Positions 17,386 to 24,662 of a stretch of 64,000 nucleotides of DNA are shown piece by piece; position 1 is the first letter of the stretch; each line of letters begins with the position of its first letter. The notes under the pieces are model-generated. The model saw only the letters and a program-made list of their open reading frames with translations. It did not search any database and was not told the DNA's origin. The translations under genes were made by a program, and so were the position numbers. The stretch comes from Pseudobacteriovorax antillogorgiicola. GTDB lineage: Bacteria > Bdellovibrionota_B > Oligoflexia > Oligoflexales > Oligoflexaceae. The stretch is taken from positions 62,001 through 126,000 of the forward strand of contig NZ_FWZT01000017.1 of assembly GCF_900177345.1 (NCBI RefSeq). Reading direction: 5' to 3'.

Positions 17386-18843
17386 ATGAAAGGTACTTCT
17401 GTTTCAAGAAGCATCCGCTTAGGCTTACTCACAGGGGTGCTAGGCCTATCGCTAGGATCTTCCCCCGTATTTGGTCAGGATGACGAAAGTGAAAACGACA
17501 GCGAGATGGGAAGCGAGAGTGACATTGAGATGGCTAGCGATAGCGATGAAGGGAGCGAAGGCAAGAGTAGGAGAGAGCGACGTCGGGAGCGCCAACGTAA
17601 AGCATTACCAAAAGTAGGTAAACGTGATGAGTCCCCTGATAATAAGTTTTACTCTGCGATTGGTGCTGGTAAGACCTTACCGCAGGGTGTGATGCGGGTT
17701 CGATTGCCTTATCAGAATGTATACGGTAAAGAGGGTTTCGATGAAGATGGCAATAAAGAAGGTTTAGGCTTTGAAGTAAATATTAATGCAATGGCTTTAG
17801 CGGTTGAGTATGGCTTAACTGACAAGATATCTCTCGCCTTCGTCGCACCATATATCATCAGCAATAAAGCCGCTTTAAATGCTTATGACATCCGCAACAA
17901 CAACAGAAAGTTTAAACGGGAGTACGGGCGCTACAAAGATGCGGTTATTGCTATAATGTTGGATCAGAATTTATGTTCTACGACAGCCGAATGTGAAACT
18001 AAGGTCGCTGACCCAAATTATGCCATTCCAGTGAATCAAAACGTTACGCTTACAACTGGTGAAACAGTACTTGCCGCATCTAACGAGCCTGTTGCAAGAC
18101 AAATAGACGCTTTGCTTCGTCAACCAATCACTCCTACGGACGGTAAAACAGGGCTTGGAGACATTCAATTAGGAGGTCTCTATAACTTCTATGATGACAA
18201 CTCTATCTCGATGTCAGTCGGAGGTGGACTTAGATTTCCAACAGGAGAATTTTCTGAGGTGCCAGCAGGCATGAGAGCAACCGGAGGAGGTGTCACCGAT
18301 CTTGGACTACGCTTCAATTTCGATTACAGAGTTATGCCTTGGATGGTTATTGCGCTACAACATCAATTTGAGCAGATGATTGCCAAAGGTACCAAGAAGA
18401 AGAATAGCGGAATTTACAATGATCGGACCAATACAGGAGATCCAACAATTGCTGCCGCTATAGCCATTGGATCTAACGGCAAGGACAATGACCAAGAGTT
18501 TGAGAAGTGGGGCCTGGGACATGACGGCTTCCTTAGAATCAACTTTGGATTTACGCAGTTTGCTGAAGTCTTAGCTCCACTGGGAGCAGGGATTCAATAT
18601 GGCTGGTTCGAAGGGCGTGAGAATCGATATGATGGCGATGCGTATGAAACTAATGGCTGGCGATATGATGAAGTTACCCGTCTTAGAACCCTGGGGCTAA
18701 CTTTGAGCTGGGACGGGCTGGGAATGAAACCACTGCTACCATTCAGCCTTGTTTATGATTACAAGATGCCACTAGAAGGTACATTTGCAACCGTTGCACC
18801 TGTCATAAACACATTTCAACTAATCGGATACTATAAGTTCTAA
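17386..18843 (+). CDS. outer-membrane beta-barrel protein
   Basis: A 485-residue protein with a signal peptide ending near SSPVFGQ. The mature N-terminus is a low-complexity acidic run rich in D, E and S, followed by a very basic patch (RRERRRERQRKALPK). Then comes a beta-rich barrel with alternating aromatic strands and a C-terminal terminal-strand signature ending IGYYKF. It resembles the MetA/transporter-like barrels often labelled phenol-degradation OMPs, but no substrate can be read. Start at 17386 (GGAGG eight bases upstream); an upstream in-frame ATG lacks a signal peptide. The next lipoprotein gene follows 15 bases later. Confidence 0.75.
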   Translation: MKGTSVSRSIRLGLLTGVLGLSLGSSPVFGQDDESENDSEMGSESDIEMASDSDEGSEGKSRRERRRERQRKALPKVGKRDESPDNKFYSAIGAGKTLPQGVMRVRLPYQNVYGKEGFDEDGNKEGLGFEVNINAMALAVEYGLTDKISLAFVAPYIISNKAALNAYDIRNNNRKFKREYGRYKDAVIAIMLDQNLCSTTAECETKVADPNYAIPVNQNVTLTTGETVLAASNEPVARQIDALLRQPITPTDGKTGLGDIQLGGLYNFYDDNSISMSVGGGLRFPTGEFSEVPAGMRATGGGVTDLGLRFNFDYRVMPWMVIALQHQFEQMIAKGTKKKNSGIYNDRTNTGDPTIAAAIAIGSNGKDNDQEFEKWGLGHDGFLRINFGFTQFAEVLAPLGAGIQYGWFEGRENRYDGDAYETNGWRYDEVTRLRTLGLTLSWDGLGMKPLLPFSLVYDYKMPLEGTFATVAPVINTFQLIGYYKF

Positions 18844-18858
18844 ACATCGAGGTGATCC

Positions 18859-20895
18859 ATGAAGCTTATTGATAATTTACTATTACTTAGTTTAACAACT
18901 GGATTTATAATATCCTGCGGGAGCGACCCAGAAAACAAGGGGCTCGATGACGACGATGCCACTGATGCATTTTACGAGAACGAACAAAGCGGAAACGCCG
19001 CTTCGTCAGGCAGTCAGATCTGGCTTTCAATCTCTGACTTTTTTGGCTTCCCTCAAGCTGAAGATGCTGAATCCTCATCCATCGTCACAGCCCTTGGCAC
19101 AGCTCCTACCCTATACTCTGAAAATATAGGTAGCTCTACACCTTCAGACAACTATAGCTCTCTGTTGACAGCATTTGGCACAAAAATGGTGCAGTCTGCT
19201 GTAAATAGCCAGTGTGCATCCATCACTGGCATAAGCCAGTCCTTTACTGGATTTGGGTCAACGGGCAGCGCACTTACGAACTCAGTTCGATATATGTCTT
19301 ACAGGCTGTATGGAACCGATGGTGTTGCCGAAACCACCGATAGATATGCCGTTTTATCAATTCCAGCCGGTGCAACCCCTCAGCCACTCATAATGTATGC
19401 GCATGGTTCCACAGTTGGCTTGAGCTATAGTGAAATTGCAGGAACATTCGATACCCTTCAAGCTGGTAACTTTATTGCTGCCCCAACTTTTCCAGGTGAA
19501 AAGCTTTGTAGCCCTACTGTAACTCTATCGACTGAAACTTGTAGTGATTCAAACACAGTTGCAGCAGCCACATCTACTCAATCAGGAGCTGATGTCTGGG
19601 ATGGTGACGTCCGAGAGTTAATGGGTCTATGGAATTGCCTCGCAACCCTAAAAGCAGCAGCAGATGCCAGCGCTGGCCTTTATACCTCAGTTGCCGAGTT
19701 GAATGCATCTACTCTAGCGACAACTGGAGGAACGGTGAATATGGAAGCACTAGTAGACACAGAAATGGCTAGCGTTAATGTAAGTATTAGTACTACCGAT
19801 GTTCCATATACTCTACTGATCGGCGCTGACCGAGGAGGATTGACTGCTACATTGGCTGCTGCCCGATCGGGTTACTTCTTATATGATCAATCACTTGGCG
19901 ATAATTCGACAATTGCTTCTTACAAAACACAAATCAACTCGACATTAACAATTTCAAGCATATTGCCAATTGCTGTTGGCACACTTGGATCAAATTACTC
20001 TCTGACAATGGGCTTAAATCGCGTGGGACTACACTCAGCAATTACAAGCAACACTGTTTTCGATGCACTACCGGGATGGGCACTTCTAAAGGCTTTCTTT
20101 TCACAGTATCAATCGGCTGACTCCACTGCTACGACTGCTCAGATCGCTGCTGAGATTGCTTCCCGGGATATGACCTTCATGGAGCAATTCATGCCTGTTT
20201 CATTAAGGAACTGGGGAGCCACTGACGCGAATGAAACCACTAGTGACGGAGCTGGAACTTTTATAACACTTCACCCTATCGATGACATTGTGGTTGCCTA
20301 CAGCCAAGCTCAAATTGGTGATGGCGTTCGTGAAAATATACTTACAGGCCTTGAAGCTTCCAACAGCGCTGGAACTACGGCACTCCCAGGCTACAATCAT
20401 GCTGTCTACGCCTTCCAAGCCTCTGATGACTTCTACGTCGAATGTGCGAATGACGATGGTACATATAGTGAGTCCTGCGCATCAGATGCAGATGGCTATG
20501 TGTATACCGGTGGAGGTGATAGTAATAACGACGGTATCGTTGACGACCTAAACCATGTATCCAATTCCAGCTTTCTAAACGGTCAGCTTGTGAGTCTCAC
20601 TGAGTCTCAGTCAGCAATTGCAGCAGGAACAACAGCAAATACAGCGGTCGATGCTGCTACTCCCTGTGTAACGGCATACACAACTGGAGCGGGCTCTACC
20701 GTACCTTCCACAGCAAGTGGCGCTCTATTTGCTCCACTTCTTGCGAGAGCCGACGGTGAAAGTGCTTACTCAGGTGCCTATAGCTCTACGAAATACTCTG
20801 TCACACCTGCTGTTATCGCTGGAAGTCTTATCAGCTATCACGCAGGTATAGCAAGTGGGGCGCTAACAGGTTCTGGATGCCCCAGTTTCGACTAG
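18859..20895 (+). CDS. alpha/beta-hydrolase-like lipoprotein
   Basis: A 678-residue lipoprotein: lipobox IISC (Cys20), acidic linker, then a hydrolase-like core. An HG oxyanion-type turn (IMYAHGS) is followed by a nucleophile-elbow-like G322-A-D-R-G-G327 with Asp324 in the nucleophile position, as in dehalogenases or epoxide hydrolases rather than Ser esterases. At 554-562, D-S-N-N-D-G-I-V-D is a dockerin-type calcium loop. The chain is rich in S, T and A with several Cys. Likely at the outer membrane or cell surface. The gene is 15 bases behind an OMP gene, so the two probably act together. The enzyme call is inference. Confidence 0.7.
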   Translation: MKLIDNLLLLSLTTGFIISCGSDPENKGLDDDDATDAFYENEQSGNAASSGSQIWLSISDFFGFPQAEDAESSSIVTALGTAPTLYSENIGSSTPSDNYSSLLTAFGTKMVQSAVNSQCASITGISQSFTGFGSTGSALTNSVRYMSYRLYGTDGVAETTDRYAVLSIPAGATPQPLIMYAHGSTVGLSYSEIAGTFDTLQAGNFIAAPTFPGEKLCSPTVTLSTETCSDSNTVAAATSTQSGADVWDGDVRELMGLWNCLATLKAAADASAGLYTSVAELNASTLATTGGTVNMEALVDTEMASVNVSISTTDVPYTLLIGADRGGLTATLAAARSGYFLYDQSLGDNSTIASYKTQINSTLTISSILPIAVGTLGSNYSLTMGLNRVGLHSAITSNTVFDALPGWALLKAFFSQYQSADSTATTAQIAAEIASRDMTFMEQFMPVSLRNWGATDANETTSDGAGTFITLHPIDDIVVAYSQAQIGDGVRENILTGLEASNSAGTTALPGYNHAVYAFQASDDFYVECANDDGTYSESCASDADGYVYTGGGDSNNDGIVDDLNHVSNSSFLNGQLVSLTESQSAIAAGTTANTAVDAATPCVTAYTTGAGSTVPSTASGALFAPLLARADGESAYSGAYSSTKYSVTPAVIAGSLISYHAGIASGALTGSGCPSFD

Positions 20896-20916
20896 CATTG
20901 CCATTTCAATAGATCA

Positions 20917-20943
20917 ACTTACCTAGGAGGTACCTAGGTAAGT
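20917..20943 (+). terminator. 27-base perfect hairpin after OMP/lipoprotein pair
   Basis: Perfect 11-bp arms ACTTACCTAGG / CCTAGGTAAGT around a 5-base loop, 22 bases after the stop codon. There is no U-tract, so it may be a terminator, an mRNA-end stabiliser or an operator for a dimeric regulator. Confidence 0.45.
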
Positions 20944-21178
20944 CTTCCCTGCTAATCCGTCCTATTTCCCAAACGATTCCCAGCCAATTATGCGTTCCCC
21001 CGCCCATAAACGGGCCAGGTGAAATACACACAACTCACAACTAAAGTGTTCCCAGGAAAACTAATTTTTTTGGGAGAACAGATGTTCTACATTGGCCTCG
21101 TCTATCAATCTGCAATAAATAACCAATTGAGTTGTCGCATCAAAGAATAAAAGCAATCAATAAGTTACAGGAGCTTTC

Positions 21179-21667
21179 ATGAGCCTAAAGAACTACCACA
21201 AACAACTAACATCAAAATCTCAGTCAGGAATGTCGATCATTGAAATCCTAATTGTTATCGCCCTTATGGGAACAGTGATGGCTCTCTTAGTAACCAACCT
21301 GACAGGCACCCAGGAAGAAGCCAACAAAGACCTCACCAAACTTGCCATAGGCAAGCTTGAGAAAGGCTTAGAACTGTATCGTGTTCACATGATGCGCTAC
21401 CCTCGCGAACCTGAAGGCTTGGAAGTCTTACTAAATTCAAGTCACCGCAAGTGGCGAGGACCTTATAGTACAGAAGATTCATTGTACGATCCGTTTGGCA
21501 ACAAGTTCGTTTATAAGATTGAGAACGGCAAGCCTATCGTTTTTTCTGTTGGCCTTGATGGCATTGTTGATACTGAGGATGATATTTATCGAGACGATGA
21601 TGCGGTTGACGACGAGCCTGTCTCCTTCGAAATGGAAGTTCCTACTGAGGGGCAAGATTCTCATTAA
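21179..21667 (+). CDS. GspG-like type II secretion pseudopilin
   Basis: A 162-residue pseudopilin. The prepilin signal is at QSG17|M18SIIE22 followed by a hydrophobic helix (to about 40), with Glu at +5 as required. The C-terminal part matches the major pseudopilin GspG: YPREPEGLEVLL, WRGPY, YDPFGNKFVYK, FSVGLDGIVDTEDDI, including the acidic calcium-loop residues. An unusual acidic tail (DDDAVDDEP...) is added. RBS: AGGAG before ATG. No other type II secretion genes are nearby, so it is an orphan. Confidence 0.85.
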   Translation: MSLKNYHKQLTSKSQSGMSIIEILIVIALMGTVMALLVTNLTGTQEEANKDLTKLAIGKLEKGLELYRVHMMRYPREPEGLEVLLNSSHRKWRGPYSTEDSLYDPFGNKFVYKIENGKPIVFSVGLDGIVDTEDDIYRDDDAVDDEPVSFEMEVPTEGQDSH

Positions 21668-21842
21668 GACTTTTCCCTTCACAGTCTTCAATCGAATATA
21701 GAGTCTTCGATCAGCTATAGTTGATTTTCAGTCGCTGCTTGAAAACTGCAAACTGCGTCTAGCGCGCCTTCAAAGTGATCGTAAAATCTCATCTGATACT
21801 GACTTTCATAGCCTAGCGGCAAGCCAAGGAAGTTTCGAAGCC

Positions 21843-21894
21843 CCCACCCCAAGCCACGGCATCGGCCCCTTAAAGGATACCTGCCTGGGGTGGG
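21843..21894. repeat. long GC-rich inverted repeat
   Basis: Perfect 9-bp arms CCCACCCCA / TGGGGTGGG separated by 34 bases, themselves able to fold (GGCATCGGCC, CCTTAAAGG). It lies between converging genes. There are no U-tracts; it may be a transcript end structure for either side. Confidence 0.35.
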
Positions 21895-21914
21895 TCAAAG
21901 AGTCCAGAAAAGGA

Positions 21915-22358
21915 TCAACGTTCTAAAGGAGCAGCAACGTATCCCGCAATCTCCTGCTTAGGATCTTGCTCCGGGGGTGTATGATCGGGATTGGGGTTCT
22001 TGATTAAGATCGTGCAGTATTCCGAACGATAGGAATACTGGCTTAAGTTCAAGCGGATCTTACTAACTCGCGCATCCGTGTGAAAGTAGTAACCTCCCAA
22101 TCCATAGTCTGTAGCCAACCATTCGTCAGCCCCCTCGTACTGCACCTCTACACCTGTGGCTGGAATCGAGGGACAGCTCGGTGTTCGTTTATACAAAACA
22201 CGAACGGGATTTATCACCTCGCCTTCTGCGAGATGATAATCCACAATACTTTGCCCATAAGGTACAGTTACCGAGAATTCTCTGGAAAGACCCGCTTCGT
22301 GAGCAATTGATAGAGTTGAAACTGATAGCAAGGTGGCGGCGATCATGGATAGCTTCAT
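21915..22358 (-). CDS. small exported protein of unknown function
   Basis: A 147-residue protein with a signal peptide (cut near SIA|HEAG, about residue 19). The mature domain is beta-rich with three Cys: two may pair (C62 region in TPSCPS, and SEYCTI). It ends in an Asp/Pro/Glu-rich tail. I see no catalytic motif. Its upstream region has a bulged hairpin and a perfect palindrome. Probably periplasmic or released. Confidence 0.65.
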   Translation of the reverse strand: MKLSMIAATLLSVSTLSIAHEAGLSREFSVTVPYGQSIVDYHLAEGEVINPVRVLYKRTPSCPSIPATGVEVQYEGADEWLATDYGLGGYYFHTDARVSKIRLNLSQYSYRSEYCTILIKNPNPDHTPPEQDPKQEIAGYVAAPLER

Positions 22359-22409
22359 ACAAAGCTCCTCATCAAGTATTTAAGAAATCGGTGCAAGATA
22401 AAATCCCCT

Positions 22410-22437
22410 GGTGATGCTCCGATAAAAATCGGTCACC
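22410..22437 (-). terminator. bulged hairpin upstream of small exported protein gene
   Basis: GGTGA-tgct-CCGAT / ATCGG-TCACC folds into a 10-bp stem with a 4-base bulge and AAAA loop. On the minus strand it lies after the TIGR02147 gene and before the next gene, followed after a short gap by TTTTATCTT. It could be the terminator of the former or a leader structure of the latter. Confidence 0.35.
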
Positions 22438-22450
22438 TAAACTCATAGTG

Positions 22451-22460
22451 TTGACGTCAA
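22451..22460. promoter_or_regulatory. TTGACGTCAA palindrome
   Basis: Perfect 10-bp palindrome about 90 bases upstream of the small exported protein gene. It could be a dimer operator or a -35 element, but I found no matching -10. Confidence 0.2.
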
Positions 22461-22571
22461 TGGCATTGGAGAGGCTATATCTTTAGATCTAGGTTTAGCG
22501 AACCATGGAGCGAGAGTAAATTATTTAGTGGGAAACTTTTTTGAAGAGTTTTTCCTTTTTAGAGAACTGCT

Positions 22572-23417
22572 TTAGAGATCCTTGCTGCCCCCACTCTCCT
22601 GAGCCCAAGTTAATAGCTCAAAATTCATCTGCATGGTCCGTTCAGGCTTGGCGTCGATGACCTTTGACTCTGTTGCTTTCAAAAACTCTAAAAACCTTTC
22701 CTGAATTTCTATCTGACTGTTGGCATCAGAACAGAATATCGCGGAGAATGAATAATTGTCACTTAGGTCGTGAGAAAGGATCTTATGTCTGCTGAGCTGT
22801 TGAATCTGATTGATCCAAGGTCGATAGAATTGTGAATTTTTTGAAAGGTGTAGATTTTTTACAAGCAATTCTGTCTTACAACCATCCACATGCACCAACT
22901 TCATCTCGTCTAGATTATCCATGATCCTATCTAATCGCTCACAACTTAAATGAAGATGTGTTGCCAGTCTTCTATAATCTTGGCGAAACCAAGGTATATC
23001 AAGGCAGATGTGAACAATCTGGTGGATGGGATCAAGGTAGTATTTGGCTTGATCCTTCTCGTCAAGAGGGCCATCGCCGAGGCGCAGATAGTCCTCTGTT
23101 CGCCTCATTTGTTTCTGCCGATCCTTAATCTTTTTAAATAACTCCTTTCGGCGTTCTTCTATTGAAGAACGATCGTACTCCAGAAGTAAATGTAAGTAAT
23201 CTTTATGGAACTTCGAAATAGGAAGGTGTTTACAAATCAAGTAAAGCTGATCATGACTCAGTTCTGCCTTGTGATTCATAACCTTTGACAGATAGGATTT
23301 CGGAATACGAGCTGATTCCGCTAGCTGCTGAAACGTGAGAGATTGCGAACTCTGTTTGCTTCGCTCCACTAACATCTTTAAAATTTTTCGATAGCAAAAA
23401 CCTGAAAACACGCTCAT
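22572..23417 (-). CDS. TIGR02147-family regulator (HTH + DUF4423)
   Basis: A 281-residue protein of the TIGR02147 family, found in multiple copies in Bdellovibrio- and Fibrobacter-like bacteria. The N-terminal helix-turn-helix (LTFQQLAESARIPKSYLSKVMNHKAELS) is followed by a basic linker and the DUF4423 core (YYLDPIHQIVHICLDIPWFRQDYRRLATHLHLS), then a long C-terminal sensor-like part. Presumed transcription factor. Start at 23417 is preferred because AGGGGA lies five bases before; an ATG five codons earlier has a poor leader. It is divergent from a metzincin protease gene 92 bases away, its likeliest target. Confidence 0.82.
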   Translation of the reverse strand: MSVFSGFCYRKILKMLVERSKQSSQSLTFQQLAESARIPKSYLSKVMNHKAELSHDQLYLICKHLPISKFHKDYLHLLLEYDRSSIEERRKELFKKIKDRQKQMRRTEDYLRLGDGPLDEKDQAKYYLDPIHQIVHICLDIPWFRQDYRRLATHLHLSCERLDRIMDNLDEMKLVHVDGCKTELLVKNLHLSKNSQFYRPWINQIQQLSRHKILSHDLSDNYSFSAIFCSDANSQIEIQERFLEFLKATESKVIDAKPERTMQMNFELLTWAQESGGSKDL

Positions 23418-23509
23418 AGTTCCCCTAATCATCTAGATCACTCGTCTTAATACTTCGTAGCAAGACACCTAGCCTACGGGCTACAAAAAGTAAAGTTCTG
23501 GAGGCAATC

Positions 23510-24637
23510 ATGCTCTATCAAACCCTAGCATCATCCACTCTGCTGGCAGCTCAAGTTATGGGCTCTTGGAGTAGTGGTGGTGGAAAAATACTACAAGATG
23601 AACGAAACCCGTGGTTCCTAAAAAGACATGGTTCTATTTACTATTGCATTGTCAACGAGCAGAGCAAGAGTGGCTTGAGTGACGATGAGGCAAATACTAG
23701 TATCCGAGAATCATACTTCTGGTGGCAGGATCAATTTCGCTTGGGCTCTTACCCCGAACAAAGCTATTACCTTGCAGAAAATGAGATTCAGCAAATTGCC
23801 TGCGATAACGAGGCTCACTCACCGGATATTATATTTCAATTTGCCTGGCTTAGTGAACGACAACGTGACTATCTGTCGTCACCTGAAAAATTCGTTTCTA
23901 TTGCCGTTCGCACATCTTATGACGCCCAACTGATGAAAGGCAAAGGCTTCATATATGTAAGGCCTCAAGGCTCGTTTCACGATAATAAGGCTCATATCAA
24001 TTGGCAAGATAAAGCGAAGCTAAATGCCGTGCTAAGCCACGAGTGGGGTCACGTTTTTGGGATTCCTCACTCAAATACCACGAACAAAGTCATGTCTCGC
24101 GATTTTGTAGAGAGCATAGTGCTAAACCAAAACGAGCTTCATTGGCAAAACAATGTGTTCATTGTTAATAAGAACCCCCTAGGGGATCTACCCCGTTTTG
24201 GTTGCTATGCAGACTTCACACGCAAGGATGCGGTATCCCACTTTTTTGGCATTTTCGAACCTTGGGACTGCCTTGGCTTCAAACTCAACTCTAAGTCTAT
24301 CGAAATTTGGATCTCTCATTCTCACAATGTGTTCCATGGAGGACGACCTATTGGAGAAATTCGTTTTCTTCATGAATCAAGGCAGCTAATTCCAGTAGAT
24401 CGCATTTGGTTTCCCGATCAGCAAACACAGTTTCAAGTCTCTGAACGGCGCTTTTGGGGGCCGGCATACAAGATTCGTGAAGTTTCCGGTACCTATCGCA
24501 AGTACGGGGATCCCTACCAACGGCCAGTCGGGCTCATTCTAGACCCTAGCAAAGACGATCCGTTATTTAGGGATCTTAAGATCTCTGGAATTCTAGATGG
24601 TCGTTTCATAGTCAATGTTTTGCATGAGCTAAAATAA
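23510..24637 (+). CDS. exported metzincin-type zinc protease
   Basis: A 375-residue protein. N-terminal hydrophobic signal (to about 18), then a matrixin-like domain with the complete metzincin zinc motif H177-E-W-G-H-V-F-G-I-P-H187 and a Met-turn candidate M195 (TNKVM). The C-terminal 170 residues are beta-rich and unassigned. Likely a secreted protease acting on peptide or protein substrates outside the cytoplasm. RBS TGGAGG before ATG. It is divergent from the TIGR02147 regulator, which fits local control. Confidence 0.82.
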   Translation: MLYQTLASSTLLAAQVMGSWSSGGGKILQDERNPWFLKRHGSIYYCIVNEQSKSGLSDDEANTSIRESYFWWQDQFRLGSYPEQSYYLAENEIQQIACDNEAHSPDIIFQFAWLSERQRDYLSSPEKFVSIAVRTSYDAQLMKGKGFIYVRPQGSFHDNKAHINWQDKAKLNAVLSHEWGHVFGIPHSNTTNKVMSRDFVESIVLNQNELHWQNNVFIVNKNPLGDLPRFGCYADFTRKDAVSHFFGIFEPWDCLGFKLNSKSIEIWISHSHNVFHGGRPIGEIRFLHESRQLIPVDRIWFPDQQTQFQVSERRFWGPAYKIREVSGTYRKYGDPYQRPVGLILDPSKDDPLFRDLKISGILDGRFIVNVLHELK

Positions 24638-24662
24638 AACTGGTAACAGTCTTACGATTTCC

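Noticed and set aside
22451-22500. TTGACG as -35 of a promoter
   Set aside because: No matching -10 at 16-18 bases pointing to a gene; kept only as a palindrome.
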